Shown: positions 35,673 through 45,204, counted from the stretch's first letter. The stretch is DNA of 64,000 bases from an uncultured Acetatifactor sp. (GCA_910577665.1 CAJTOJ010000010.1:49812-113811), one strand, 5' to 3'. The notes: generated from the sequence alone by a model not told the origin. Numbers and translations are program-made.

Positions 35673-37493
35673 ATGCGGCTTTTTACAAAGTTTTTTCTGT
35701 TTGGCATGTTGATACTCGGTGTGGCATTCTCTGTGTCGGGGTATTTCCTACTCCACTATTCCCTGGAGAGCAGTCTGGCCAGAGAGGCAGACTTTGCCTT
35801 GATGCAGTACCAGTATGACAAATTCACGGTGCAGTCTGCCTTTCTGACGTATTCGGATGTGTCCGTTGTGGTGAGTTATACAAGGGAAGGAATTGCCTTA
35901 AAGGATGGGGATGTCTATACCGTGTGGCAGGTATCCCCCGAAGGAATATCCTCCAGGAAGGAAGGGGATACACAGGGTAGGGAGGGAACTGCAAAGGGAC
36001 AGCAGTCCATTCCATCTGGAGACGGGGATTCTGCGCAGGCACCTGCACAGGACATGGAGAACTTAAGCCTGCTGCTGACTCTTGCAGGGGAGATCGGAGT
36101 TCCTGTGGCTTTCTACGGGGAGGATATGGAGCCACTGTACTCGGAGATAGATAGGGTGGACAGATCGTTTCTGGAGGGACTGTCTGCAGGCGCCCACGCC
36201 TATCGGTTCCAGGAAGAACCAGGAGGAAGCGCGGTGCTGGTGGGAAGTGTGCTGGATTGGAAAGGGACATCCGTGCGTTTTGTGACACAGTGGGATATCA
36301 GCAAGACCATGGCACAGCAGGATACCTTGAGACAGTATTTTTTACGGTGCTATCTGGCGGCCATGGCAGCAGGGATGGTTTTGCTGGGCTTTTTGTCTGC
36401 GTTGCTGACGAGGCCATTGAAGCGGATGGCCAAGGGAGCGCGGCGGATGGCAGGTGGTAATTACAAAGAACGGTTCGGGGCGCCTGGCCGGGATGAGATC
36501 GGGGAACTGGCCTGCAGCTTTAACCAGATGGCTGACGCGGTGGAAGAGAAGATCGGGGAACTGGAGAAAGCTGCCAGGGAAAAGGAAGACTTTGTGGCGA
36601 ATTTTGCCCATGAGCTGAAGACACCTCTCACATCCATCATTGGTTATGCGGATACCATCTACCAGAAGGAACTTACCCGGGAGGAAACCAGGCAGGCATC
36701 ATGGAATATCTGGAATGAAGGGATGCGCCTGGAAGCGCTTTCCTGGAAACTGATGGAACTGACTGTGCTGCGCAGACAGGATTTTCCTCTGGAGGAAATG
36801 TCAGCGGAGGAATTGCTACAGGATGTAACGGAGGGGCTGGAGCCGCTGTTTGCCAGGAATCAGATCAGCTTCCGGCTGCAGGTGGATCCGGCTTATGTGA
36901 GAGTGGATTATGACCTGCTGAAGACACTTCTCATGAATCTGTGTGACAATGCCTGTAAAGCAGGGGCAAGCCGGATTGAACTGACCGGACGTGTGGAAGC
37001 AGGGCAGACAAATGTGTCCCATGGGCAGAAGGGACGGGCGGGTGTGACCACAGGATATACAGGTGAGGAACGACAGGATCCTATAGATCTGGGAGAACAG
37101 AGGCCTGGAAGCTGCGGAGGGGAAAAATATTGGATCAGCATTGCAGACAATGGCTGCGGCATGGAGGAGGGGGAACTTGCCCGCATCACGGAGGCATTTT
37201 ATATGGTGGACAAGGCCCGCTCCAGAAAGCAGCATGGTGCAGGACTGGGACTGACGCTGGCAGACCAGATTGCCAGGATCCATGGCAGCAGGCTGTTCTT
37301 CGAAAGCCGGAAAGGGCAGGGAACCAGGGTACGATTCTGCCTGGATTGTGAGGAGGATCTCTGGGAGAAGGAGACGTGTACGGCAGAGGATATCGAAATG
37401 ACAAGGGAGGCCGGGCAGGGGAAGGAAGAAACGGACAGTGGAAGGGGGAAGAGACAAGAGCAGGGAAAGGGGCAGGAGGAAGACAATGTTTGA
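35673..37493 (+). CDS. Sensor histidine kinase with extracytoplasmic domain
   Basis: A 606-residue kinase. Transmembrane segment 1 spans about 5-27, followed by an ~200-residue extracellular domain and transmembrane segment 2 ('CYLAAMAAGMVLLGFLSALL'). A HAMP linker then leads to the phospho-acceptor box 'NFAHELKTPLTSIIG', and a HATPase domain has N-box 'NLCDNACKAG' and G-boxes 'IADNGCGM' and 'HGAGLGLTLA'. Within the ATPase domain an ~45-residue insertion rich in G, Q and E separates the N-box from the first G-box. The C-terminal ~40 residues are highly charged and repetitive. It is paired with the response regulator just upstream and overlaps the next gene by 8 bases. Confidence 0.94.
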   Translation: MRLFTKFFLFGMLILGVAFSVSGYFLLHYSLESSLAREADFALMQYQYDKFTVQSAFLTYSDVSVVVSYTREGIALKDGDVYTVWQVSPEGISSRKEGDTQGREGTAKGQQSIPSGDGDSAQAPAQDMENLSLLLTLAGEIGVPVAFYGEDMEPLYSEIDRVDRSFLEGLSAGAHAYRFQEEPGGSAVLVGSVLDWKGTSVRFVTQWDISKTMAQQDTLRQYFLRCYLAAMAAGMVLLGFLSALLTRPLKRMAKGARRMAGGNYKERFGAPGRDEIGELACSFNQMADAVEEKIGELEKAAREKEDFVANFAHELKTPLTSIIGYADTIYQKELTREETRQASWNIWNEGMRLEALSWKLMELTVLRRQDFPLEEMSAEELLQDVTEGLEPLFARNQISFRLQVDPAYVRVDYDLLKTLLMNLCDNACKAGASRIELTGRVEAGQTNVSHGQKGRAGVTTGYTGEERQDPIDLGEQRPGSCGGEKYWISIADNGCGMEEGELARITEAFYMVDKARSRKQHGAGLGLTLADQIARIHGSRLFFESRKGQGTRVRFCLDCEEDLWEKETCTAEDIEMTREAGQGKEETDSGRGKRQEQGKGQEEDNV

Positions 37494-38409
37494 ATCTTTT
37501 AGAGGGGAAAGCCCTGGAGGGAAAGGCTCTGGAAGGAAAGGCTCTGGAAGGCAGAAGTTTACCGGCTGGAAGGGATGGTTTGCCAATCTTGCGGGTATGC
37601 TGTCTGCCGTGGGGATTGCCCTGGGCGGACTGTTTCTGGTGCAGGATGGCCTGGCCAGGGAGAAGGAGAGCCTGCTACAGGGAAGCGGGCTTGTGGGGAT
37701 CACAGTCCAGGCAGAGCCTGCCGCGGCTGCGGAGATGGAGGTAGTGCAGAACAGTCCGGTGAATCTGACAGAAGAGGATCTGATCAGGGTGGTGAGGGAC
37801 ATGGAAAGCGGGGGAGAAATATATCCCCATGAACCGGGTCAGGATCAGCTCTCCATGTCCCAGGCCATAACGTGCGGCAGGGAATGGATAGAGACATTTT
37901 TCATGCCGTATATGGGTAAGACGGACTACCGGATGGAAGAGTACAAGGCAGACTGCTTCCTGTGGTCTCTTCGGGAGAAAGAGGGGGAAGAGGAGAAAGA
38001 TCCCATATTCAGTTACTGGACAATCAATTTTGAAGTCCAGGGACTGGCGGAAGTGGGGCTTACGCTGAATGCAGCCAGCGGACAGGTGCTGATCGCTTCT
38101 ATTGGGCTGTATGGTCCGGTGGAATACCAGGATGGACAGAACCTTCTGGCTCTGCTTAGGGAGTATGCATTCTCTTTTGGAACAGACGAAGTTGCATCCT
38201 ATAGCTTTGTGGAAAGCGTGGCGGAGGGGATGGGCAGGACTGGAGAGAAGATATACCATACCATCAGCAGCCAGGGGCTGTATGCGGGCATCAGGACCAG
38301 CAGCGTATCCATCAGTATGGCCACGGAGAATCCCGGAGTGGCGGAAAGTATAGATATCTTTACTGTCCGTCTGTATCTCACCACAGATGTGGACGACTAT
38401 CCGTGGTGA
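37486..38409 (+). CDS. Membrane-anchored protein of the two-component operon, unknown function
   Basis: A 307-residue protein of no recognised family. A basic N-terminus with a GKGSGR repeat precedes one transmembrane helix (about 36-53, 'AVGIALGGLFLVQDG'). The remaining ~250 residues would lie outside the cell. They contain two segments of mixed alpha/beta character, including 'YWTINFEVQGLAEVGLTLNA', somewhat like the extracytoplasmic YycI/PepSY style, but this is not a firm match. ATG 37486 overlaps the kinase gene by 8 bases and follows AGGAGGA. By position it probably modulates the kinase or is its sensing partner. The DNA repeat behind GKGSGR is AAAGGCTCTGGAAGG, repeated in tandem. Confidence 0.75.
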   Translation: MFESFRGESPGGKGSGRKGSGRQKFTGWKGWFANLAGMLSAVGIALGGLFLVQDGLAREKESLLQGSGLVGITVQAEPAAAAEMEVVQNSPVNLTEEDLIRVVRDMESGGEIYPHEPGQDQLSMSQAITCGREWIETFFMPYMGKTDYRMEEYKADCFLWSLREKEGEEEKDPIFSYWTINFEVQGLAEVGLTLNAASGQVLIASIGLYGPVEYQDGQNLLALLREYAFSFGTDEVASYSFVESVAEGMGRTGEKIYHTISSQGLYAGIRTSSVSISMATENPGVAESIDIFTVRLYLTTDVDDYPW

Positions 38410-38432
38410 GGTACAGGGATCCTGGGGATTTT

Positions 38433-39239
38433 CTAATCCAATTCCATGTCTGTGCCCAGCCACCAGCCCAGAACCTCTTTGATCTGGGCATCCCAGTACT
38501 TCCACTGGTGGTCCCCCGGGGCGGCGCTGCTTGTCAGGTCAAAGCCCAGATCTTTTACTCGTTGCCAGGCTTTTAGATTTCCCTGGTACAGGAAATCTTC
38601 TGTGCCGCACCATGCGTACAGGCGGGGCAGATTGGTATGCTGGCCTGCCAGGCGCTCTGCCATTGACAGAAGATCATTGTCTGATCCCTCCAGTTGTTCC
38701 ACACTGCCGAAGATTCCGGCGAACAGGGGCACGTTTTCCGGCTGCTCTGTCATATTGCGGCGGTAATCTTCCACGATGTCCAGTGCCCCGGACAGGGAGG
38801 CAGCGGCACCAAAAGTGTCACTGGCGCCCAGTCCCAGCTTCCAGGCGCCATATCCTCCCATGGATAGTCCGGCAGCCAGAGTGTCCTGGCGCTTATCGGA
38901 CATCTGTGGGAAGAATTCCCGGCAGATACCTGGCAGCTCCCTGGACAGAAAAGTCCAGTATTTCATACCATAAGTGGTATCCGTGTAGAAAGCCAGGTGG
39001 GTGGTGGGCATGACCACTGCAATTCCAAGTTTTGACACATAGCGCTCGATGGAAGTCCTGCGTTGCCAGATCGTCTGGTCATCACTCATGCCGTGGAGCA
39101 GGTACATCGTCTTGTACCTGCCTCCTGCCCCTTGTCCTTCCATACCGATCTGGCCATGGGTCTTCTGGGGCAGGATCACATCCATATCCATGCACATTCC
39201 CAGCACATTTGAGAAAAAATTTACATGTAACAAGGCCAT
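38433..39239 (-). CDS. Esterase D/EstA-type alpha/beta hydrolase
   Basis: A 268-residue hydrolase of the esterase D / tributyrin-esterase type. Visible are the oxyanion segment 'MYLLHGMSDD', nucleophile elbow 'GLSMGGYGAWKLGL', the acid region in 'YAWCGTEDFLY' and the catalytic histidine in 'APGDHQWKYWD'. It probably hydrolyses short-chain acyl esters, possibly acetyl or feruloyl groups released from plant glycans. ATG 39239 is set by AGGAGGTGA; the longer frame to 39290 is less likely. It is convergent with the two-component operon. The 269-base gap between it and the next gene shows no features I can support. Confidence 0.9.
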   Translation of the reverse strand: MALLHVNFFSNVLGMCMDMDVILPQKTHGQIGMEGQGAGGRYKTMYLLHGMSDDQTIWQRRTSIERYVSKLGIAVVMPTTHLAFYTDTTYGMKYWTFLSRELPGICREFFPQMSDKRQDTLAAGLSMGGYGAWKLGLGASDTFGAAASLSGALDIVEDYRRNMTEQPENVPLFAGIFGSVEQLEGSDNDLLSMAERLAGQHTNLPRLYAWCGTEDFLYQGNLKAWQRVKDLGFDLTSSAAPGDHQWKYWDAQIKEVLGWWLGTDMELD

Positions 39240-39508
39240 ATTTGATTCACCTCCTGGATCAAGTTTACCACAGAATGGGAAGGAATGCATCTTGTTTCTG
39301 GTGTGGACGGAAGACTTGCGGGAGGGAGGAAAATCCGTGAGTCTTAAGCAAGCAGAACTTGAATGTGAATATCGTATATCATTTTCTATGCCCTACCATG
39401 TCCATGCTATTTTTACATTGCCTTTCATTTGATATCCAGTAAGTTGGCGAAAATATATTCTGTACGTTCCTGCCCCATCCTCAACAAGCGTACAGCTTCC
39501 GGACGTCC

Positions 39509-39835
39509 TCACAGCTTATATTTCTTTTCAATCACCAGGGAATAGACAGCCATGGCGGCAATGCTTTCTGCCATGACGCCCAGTATAGAGAGTATGATCC
39601 ATGCAGAGTTCTGGCCTGCAAGCAGGGGAATCCCCAGAATAAGGTATACAATGCTGAATACGAAAAGTAGCTTGGAAAGCGCATGGTTGTACTTTTTTAC
39701 ATCGGAGACTTCAGGTCTTTTCACATTTGCCCAGAACCCCACAGGTTTTTTGGAGAACCACGCGGATATGGACAGTCCCAGAAACAGGATTCCTATGATG
39801 CACCAAATAACAAAACCGATTATATTGCCTTCCAT
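39509..39835 (-). CDS. Small membrane protein (DUF3784-like)
   Basis: A 108-residue protein with three hydrophobic segments: 'IIGFVIWCIIGILFLGLSIS', 'LLFVFSIVYLILGIPLL' and 'IILSILGVMAESIAAMAVYS'. The 'FWANVKRPEVSDVKKYN' loop between the first two is typical of short Firmicutes membrane proteins of the DUF3784 type. AAGGAGGGC precedes the ATG. Its function is unknown. It is monocistronic, divergent from the BceRSAB-like operon, and next to MITE copy 3. Confidence 0.78.
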   Translation of the reverse strand: MEGNIIGFVIWCIIGILFLGLSISAWFSKKPVGFWANVKRPEVSDVKKYNHALSKLLFVFSIVYLILGIPLLAGQNSAWIILSILGVMAESIAAMAVYSLVIEKKYKL

Positions 39836-39906
39836 TTCGAGCCCTCCTTCAAGATAAGTCTTTCTATTCCCTATTCTACCACAGATTCGGAAGTGTGCAA
39901 ACAGGT

Positions 39907-40066
39907 AGTTTTGTGTTACGGTTCACTCAATACTGCCGCCAGGTGTTTTCACGCGTTCTTTGCGTGATAAACCCGAGACTGCTTGCGCCCAAAGGAGCGT
40001 TCTTCGTTCATTTTGTGTGCATCATGTTGCTGAGAGCGGCGTAGCCGTAAACAGTAACAGTTTTGT
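39907..40066. repeat. MITE-like element, copy 3, with perfect target duplication
   Basis: The element spans 39915-40058 (144 bp). It begins GTTACGGTTCACTC and ends AAACAGTAAC. Perfect 8-bp AGTTTTGT repeats flank it (39907-39914 and 40059-40066). It fills most of the 345-base gap before the response regulator. Confidence 0.85.
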
Positions 40067-40180
40067 AACGGAAACTGTCAGTCATGCAGCGGGGCTGTTG
40101 ACCTGTGGAGATGTTGGCGATATACTTGTGGGGAAGCTGGTTTGTCTGGCAGAGGATGGCAGGAGGAGAAGGAAGGGCTG

Positions 40181-40879
40181 ATGACAAAGATAATGATCGT
40201 AGAGGATGATGGGGCCATCCGGGAGGAACTGATGCTGCTGTTGGGGAATGAGGGCTATATTCCCTATGGGGTCACGGATTTTAGGGATATTCCCGACCAG
40301 GCGGCCAGACTGTGCCCGGATCTGATCCTGCTGGACATCGGACTGCCCGGGCAGGACGGATTTGCGTTGTGTGCCAGCCTGAAGAAGACATCCAGAGCGG
40401 CTGTGGTCTTTGTCACTGGCAGGGAGGACGGCATGGATGAAGTCAGGGCCTTGTCCCTGGGCGGGGATGATTATATCACGAAGCCGTACAATATCCCGGT
40501 GCTGCTGGCCAGGATCAAGGCGGTGCTGCGCCGGTGCGGACAGGGAAGCCCGGAAGGAATGGAATCGGGAGGACTGCGGCTGGATCTGGCAAAAGGAATG
40601 GCGCAGTCTGCGGAAGGATTTGTCCTTCTGTCCCGCAATGAGGTGCAGATCCTGGCGCATCTGATGGCACATGCGGGGGAGATCATACCACGGGCAGACT
40701 TGATTGAGGCATTGTGGAACAGCCGGATTTATATTGATGACAATACCCTCAGTGTGAATGTGACCAGGTTGCGGGGTAAGCTGGCAGAGCTGGGATACGG
40801 GGATGCCATAAGGACACGGAGGGGGATGGGGTATCAGTTTGAGATACCAGACGGAGGGAAAAGGAGAATAGCAGAATGA
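40181..40879 (+). CDS. BceR-type response regulator
   Basis: A 232-residue OmpR-family regulator. Receiver landmarks are 'VEDDGAIREEL', phospho-acceptor 'DLILLDIGLPGQDG', 'FVTGRED' and 'YITKPYN'. The C-terminal winged helix has 'LSVNVTRLRGKLAELG' and 'RRGMGYQFE'. It heads a RR-HK-ABC-permease operon typical of BceRSAB modules that sense bacitracin-like peptides through the transporter. ATG 40181 follows AGGAGGAGAAGGAAGG; the TTG at 40142 is rejected. Its stop overlaps the kinase start as ATGA. Confidence 0.94.
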   Translation: MTKIMIVEDDGAIREELMLLLGNEGYIPYGVTDFRDIPDQAARLCPDLILLDIGLPGQDGFALCASLKKTSRAAVVFVTGREDGMDEVRALSLGGDDYITKPYNIPVLLARIKAVLRRCGQGSPEGMESGGLRLDLAKGMAQSAEGFVLLSRNEVQILAHLMAHAGEIIPRADLIEALWNSRIYIDDNTLSVNVTRLRGKLAELGYGDAIRTRRGMGYQFEIPDGGKRRIAE

Positions 40880-41892
40880 CATTTGGGGAATATCTGTCTG
40901 ACCATCTGGGACGTCTTGTGCTCCAGGTAGTTCTGACGGTGTGTATTGGTCTTTTCCTGCTGGTTACAGGGACTAAGGTGGGAGTCCTGGCATTGTGCGG
41001 GATCTTCTGGCTATTGGTGACAGGGTGTGTACTCCTGGTGGATTTTCTGGGGAGCCGTGCCAGGTTACGGGAGCTTACGGCTGTGATGGAAGGACTGGAT
41101 CAGAAATATTTGTTTGCTGAGTGCGTTCCCGGAACCGGGACGGTCTATGAGAGGAAGCTCCTGGAGCTGTCCCGCCAGGCAGGAAAATCCATGATCCGCG
41201 CAGTATCCGATGCCCAGGCCGCACAGCGTGAGTACAGGGAATATGTGGAGAGCTGGGTACATGAGATCAAAGCGCCCATCACGGCAGCCGGGCTGATCTG
41301 CAGGAATGTAGATCCTGCGGTACGGCAGAAGCTCACAGGGGAACTGGCCCGGATAGAAGCCCATGTGGAAAGGGCCTTATTCTATGCCCGTGCAGAAAGT
41401 CCGGAGAAGGATTTCGTGGTGGGAAAAGCCTGTCTGAAAGAAATCGTGGCCCAGGCCCTGGAGCGTCACCAGTCCCTGCTGGTCCAGAGCGGTGTACGGG
41501 TGGAGACCATAGATCTGGAGCAGACTGTGTATACGGATGTGAAATGGGTGGAATTCATACTGGGGCAGCTTTTGCAGAACGCTGTCAGGTATCGAAAGGA
41601 GGATCTGGTGCTCATCATACAGGCCAGGCATCTGGGCAGGCAGGTACAGCTCTGGATCCAGGACAACGGTATGGGGATATCTTCCCATGAACTGCCCCGG
41701 ATCTTCGACCGGGGCTACACCGGCAGCAATGGGAGGGCCAGGGGAGGCTCCACGGGAATGGGACTGTACCTTGTCCGCCGCCTGGCGGACTGTCTGGAGA
41801 TCGGTCTGCAGGCGGACTCCAGGGAAGGCGAAGGAACCAGGGTAACAATTACTTTTCCTGCCAGGGAAAGCGGGAAGGAGACAAGAATCTAA
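40876..41892 (+). CDS. BceS-type intramembrane-sensing histidine kinase
   Basis: A 338-residue kinase with two closely spaced transmembrane helices (about 12-32 and 36-58) and almost no extracellular loop, the hallmark of BceS-like kinases that get their signal from the partner ABC transporter. The phospho-acceptor box is 'WVHEIKAPITAAGLI', and the ATPase motifs are 'LLQNAVRY', 'QDNGMGIS' and 'STGMGLYLVRRLA'. It is translationally coupled to the regulator (ATGA overlap). It lies 200 bases before the transporter genes, which have their own likely promoter. Confidence 0.94.
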   Translation: MTFGEYLSDHLGRLVLQVVLTVCIGLFLLVTGTKVGVLALCGIFWLLVTGCVLLVDFLGSRARLRELTAVMEGLDQKYLFAECVPGTGTVYERKLLELSRQAGKSMIRAVSDAQAAQREYREYVESWVHEIKAPITAAGLICRNVDPAVRQKLTGELARIEAHVERALFYARAESPEKDFVVGKACLKEIVAQALERHQSLLVQSGVRVETIDLEQTVYTDVKWVEFILGQLLQNAVRYRKEDLVLIIQARHLGRQVQLWIQDNGMGISSHELPRIFDRGYTGSNGRARGGSTGMGLYLVRRLADCLEIGLQADSREGEGTRVTITFPARESGKETRI

Positions 41893-41995
41893 GGTGACAA
41901 GATGAAAAAGAATGACGAAAAAGAAAAGAGTGGCTAAAGGGAAAAGAAAGGTTAAAAGGAAAGGCTAAAACGAATGGCTAAGGCAGAGAGAAATC

Positions 41996-42023
41996 TTGCA
42001 AAACTGTAAGATACTTCTATATA
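41996..42023 (+). promoter_or_regulatory. Candidate promoter of the BceAB-type transporter
   Basis: TTGCAA at 41996-42001, a 16-base spacer and TATATA at 42018-42023 lie in the 200-base gap between kinase and transporter genes. Bce regulators usually act at the transporter promoter. Upstream, 41920-41990 holds imperfect GGCTAAA direct repeats about 15-20 bases apart that could be part of an operator. Confidence 0.5.
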
Positions 42024-42094
42024 AGATCGCTACAAAAGCAGCCGGAACCGGGGTATCCTGTTGTCAGAGGAAAATAGGAAATGGAGGAATCGCC

Positions 42095-42853
42095 TTGTTA
42101 GAGGTAAAAAACATCGAGAAATATTATGGCAGCAGGAACAATGTGACCAAGGCCCTGGACCGGGTCAGTTTCCAGGTGGAGGACGGCGACTTCCTGGTCA
42201 TCATGGGGGCATCGGGCAGCGGCAAGACCACGCTGTTGAACTGTATTTCCACTATTGATACAGTTAGTGCCGGGGATATCCTGCTGGACGGGGTCAATAT
42301 CGCGGAATTATCTGTGGCTGATCTGGCCAGGTTCCGCAGGGAGAAGCTTGGATTCGTATTCCAGGATTTCAATCTGCTGGACACCTTGACCATCGAGGAG
42401 AACATAGGGCTGGCTCTTTCCCTGAACCATCAGGATCCGGACACCGTGAAGCGGAAGGTGGAAGAGATGGCAGGGAAACTGGGGATCCTGGACATCCTGG
42501 GAAAATTCCCCTACCAGGTCTCCGGCGGACAGAAGCAGCGTGCGGCTGTGGCCAGGGCCATGGTGGCCGGGCAGACCCTGCTGCTTGCAGACGAACCTAC
42601 AGGGGCACTGGACTCTAAGGCTTCCAAGAATCTCCTGGAGATCCTGTCCCAGATGAACCGTAAGCTGGGAGGCACTATCCTGATGGTGACGCATGATGCC
42701 TACAGTGCAAGCTATGCCGGACGGATCCTGTTCCTCAAGGACGGACGAATCTTCAACGAGCTGGTCAGGGGAGAACGCACAAGGGCTGTGTTCTACCATG
42801 AGATCCTGGATGTGCTGGCCCTGCTGGGAGGTGATGTCAGTGACGTTATCTAA
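42095..42853 (+). CDS. BceA-type ABC transporter ATP-binding protein
   Basis: A 252-residue ATPase: Walker A 'GASGSGKTT', Q-loop 'FVFQDFNLLDTLT', signature 'VSGGQKQRAAVARAM', Walker B 'LLLADEPTGALDS' and H-loop 'MVTHDAYSAS'. This is the MacB/BceA class powering peptide sensing and removal. I place the start at TTG 42095 with GGAGGAA seven bases upstream, giving the usual family N-terminus; the ATG frame from 41996 adds 33 atypical residues that overlap the promoter. Its 3' end overlaps the permease gene by 20 bases. Confidence 0.95.
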   Translation: MLEVKNIEKYYGSRNNVTKALDRVSFQVEDGDFLVIMGASGSGKTTLLNCISTIDTVSAGDILLDGVNIAELSVADLARFRREKLGFVFQDFNLLDTLTIEENIGLALSLNHQDPDTVKRKVEEMAGKLGILDILGKFPYQVSGGQKQRAAVARAMVAGQTLLLADEPTGALDSKASKNLLEILSQMNRKLGGTILMVTHDAYSASYAGRILFLKDGRIFNELVRGERTRAVFYHEILDVLALLGGDVSDVI

Positions 42854-44774
42854 ATTATCCCTGCGCAATGCCAGGAGACAGGCGGGAGACTATCTGATCT
42901 ATTTTGTCACGATCGTCATGGTGGCCGCCCTGCTCTATGCGTTCAACGGCCTGGTCTTCTCACAGGAGATACAGGAATTGTCCTCTGGGATGGCACAGCT
43001 CCCGATGATGATTGTGATGGTCAGTATCGTGGTGGTGTGTGTCATCGGCTGGCTGGTCTCCTATACCACGAAATTTATGTTTACCAGACGAAGCAGGGAG
43101 TTCGGCACTTATGTGCTCATCGGCCTGACAGGCAGACAGGTGGCCAGGCTGTTTTTCCTGGAAAACATAGCTGTAGGAGCCGTTGCTCTGGGAGGAGGCG
43201 TTCTGCTGGGTGGATTTTTGTACCAGATACTCCGGGCCATTATCTTTGCACTGTTCGGCACACCATATCATTTTACAATTTGCTTTTCGCCAGGGGCGGT
43301 TGTGCTGACCTGTGTGTATTTTACAGGCATCTATCTATTGGCCCAGGCAAAAAGCAACCGGCGTATCCGGAAGATGAAGATTTATGACCTGATCTATTTT
43401 GACAGGCGCAACGAAGGAGAAGTCATCCGTACCAGTACCCTGCGCAAGAGGGTATTCGTCCTGTCTATTGTACTGGGAGTAGCGGGAACGGTGCTGATCA
43501 TGCTGCGGGATCTGACACTGGGTCTGATTGGCGCGGGCTGTATTATTGTGTTCCTGTATGGCTTTTTCCTAAGCTTTGCCTCCGGTGTACCGGCTTTTTT
43601 TGACAGGAAGCCCAGCCGGAAATACAGAGGACGGAATCTGCTTGTGTTCCGCACACTGACGGCAAAACTTGGAACCATGGGGATCGCCATGGCCACCATC
43701 TCCATGCTTTTTACAGCCACCTTGATTGCAGAGGGGACGGGTATGGTATTCAGTTCCCTGTTTTGGGGGAGGGCTATCCAGAATTCCTGCTTCGACTTAT
43801 TCCTGGGGATATCCAGTACGCGGCAGGATGCACAGGCCTATCTGGATTATATCGGGGAGCACATCCCGGTGGAGGCTGACCTACAGTACCAGGTTTACCG
43901 GGGAGATGACAACAGGGTATCGGAGTATCTGATTGAGAAGGAGGCGCTTCTGCCTTATTATGATGAAGACCTGGTGCTGCGGTACAGTGACTATGCTGCC
44001 CTGCGCAGGATGCTGGGGTACCCGGAGGCTGCCCTGGAACCGGGAAGCTGCCTGGTACACTGTATGCCCTATCTGGAAAAGGCCGTGAAAAAATATGACA
44101 GGCCCGTGGTGGTGGACGGGGTGGAACTGACGCTTGCGGGGGTGTACGTGGAAAATCTGTGTCAGTACGGATGGGACGGCAATGGTGGGAACTTCATTCT
44201 GGTGGTGCCCGATGAACTGGCCGAAGCCCAGTCAGTGAGTCACCGCATTTATGCGGCCATGACAACACAGCCGGTGACGAAGGAACAGTTTGCCGCCCTG
44301 CGGGCCATCCGCAATGGGCCGGACCGGATGGATTACGACACGCTGAAGGCCAGATCAGAGGAAGAGGAGGAGGCGGCTTCCATGACGGCTATGACGGTGT
44401 TTCCCCTGTATTTCCTGGCCCTGGTGCTGGCGATGACTGCCGCCACTATCCTCACTATCCAGCAGCTTGCAGAGATGGGGCGTTACAGGAAACAGTTTTT
44501 GCTGTTACAGAAGCTTGGGATGGATAGGGGGGAGATGGCTGGGACGTTGCGGACACAGTTCGCCATCTATGCAGCACAGCCGGTTTTGCCTCCGGTCTTG
44601 ATTAGCGTCTCCTTTATCCTGAATCTGGGGAGTCTGGTAGAGCCGGGGATCATGATGGGAGCCAACCGGCCCGGGACTCTGGCTGCTGTGGCATTGGGGA
44701 TATTCTTTTTGATCTATGGGATCTATGTCATGATGGCGTACAGGATGCTTCGGCGGAACGTGTTACCGCTATGA
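42834..44774 (+). CDS. BceB-type ABC transporter permease (FtsX-like)
   Basis: A 646-residue permease with the ten-helix BceB layout: one N-terminal helix, three FtsX-type helices (about 55-175), further helices near 195-280, a large extracellular domain of about 200 residues (330-520) carrying the peptide-binding function, and three terminal helices. Start ATG 42834 is preceded by GGGAGG and overlaps bceA. With the preceding ATPase, BceS-like kinase and BceR-like regulator it completes a self-contained antimicrobial-peptide detoxification and signalling unit. Confidence 0.93.
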   Translation: MSVTLSKLSLRNARRQAGDYLIYFVTIVMVAALLYAFNGLVFSQEIQELSSGMAQLPMMIVMVSIVVVCVIGWLVSYTTKFMFTRRSREFGTYVLIGLTGRQVARLFFLENIAVGAVALGGGVLLGGFLYQILRAIIFALFGTPYHFTICFSPGAVVLTCVYFTGIYLLAQAKSNRRIRKMKIYDLIYFDRRNEGEVIRTSTLRKRVFVLSIVLGVAGTVLIMLRDLTLGLIGAGCIIVFLYGFFLSFASGVPAFFDRKPSRKYRGRNLLVFRTLTAKLGTMGIAMATISMLFTATLIAEGTGMVFSSLFWGRAIQNSCFDLFLGISSTRQDAQAYLDYIGEHIPVEADLQYQVYRGDDNRVSEYLIEKEALLPYYDEDLVLRYSDYAALRRMLGYPEAALEPGSCLVHCMPYLEKAVKKYDRPVVVDGVELTLAGVYVENLCQYGWDGNGGNFILVVPDELAEAQSVSHRIYAAMTTQPVTKEQFAALRAIRNGPDRMDYDTLKARSEEEEEAASMTAMTVFPLYFLALVLAMTAATILTIQQLAEMGRYRKQFLLLQKLGMDRGEMAGTLRTQFAIYAAQPVLPPVLISVSFILNLGSLVEPGIMMGANRPGTLAAVALGIFFLIYGIYVMMAYRMLRRNVLPL

Positions 44775-44934
44775 TGTGAATGCATTTTATGTACAGCATG
44801 CCGCTATGTGCAAGGGAGCAGGGAAAAGTAACTTGCGATATGCCAGTCCTACAGGAAAAAGAGAAAAGTCTATGGAAGTATGGGGGGCATTGTGGTAGAA
44901 TAAGGTGTTCCCGTTGGCAGGAGAGAAGTGTCCG

Positions 44935-45165
44935 GTGATTGAAAATAAGGATTTTATCCTTAGGCTTGTGGAAGCGGCGGGTGCGCCAGGCCATCGAGTT
45001 CAGGCTATGGTTCTACCGAGCCGGGTATTTCGTGCGATGGGCGGTGGTGGATAAGGAATGCAGCAGGCAGTGGAGAACCTGGGCTTCGCGGCATCGGAGG
45101 AAAAGCTGGTGGGCGGGCACGATGGCAGGGTGTATGGGGACTATTTTGTGTTGTTTCAGCAGTAG
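44935..45165 (+). pseudogene. Small gene split by an in-frame TAA
   Basis: One frame reads from GTG 44935 through 39 codons ('VIENKDFILRLVEAAGAPGH...RVFRAMGGGG'), hits TAA at 45052, then continues in the same frame for 37 more codons ('GMQQAVENLGFAASEEKLVG...YFVLFQQ') to TAG at 45163. Both halves look like real protein. A single CAA-to-TAA change would explain the break. The intact product would be about 76 residues. No family is recognised. The 160 bases before it hold no clear feature. Confidence 0.5.
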
Positions 45166-45204
45166 ACGTTTCGCTGCAATCTGGGCAGAAAGGCGGGGAT
45201 ATCT

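Noticed and set aside
37500..37555. Short tandem repeat as a separate repeat locus
   Set aside because: It lies within the coding sequence and simply encodes the GKGSGR repeat, so it is described with that gene.
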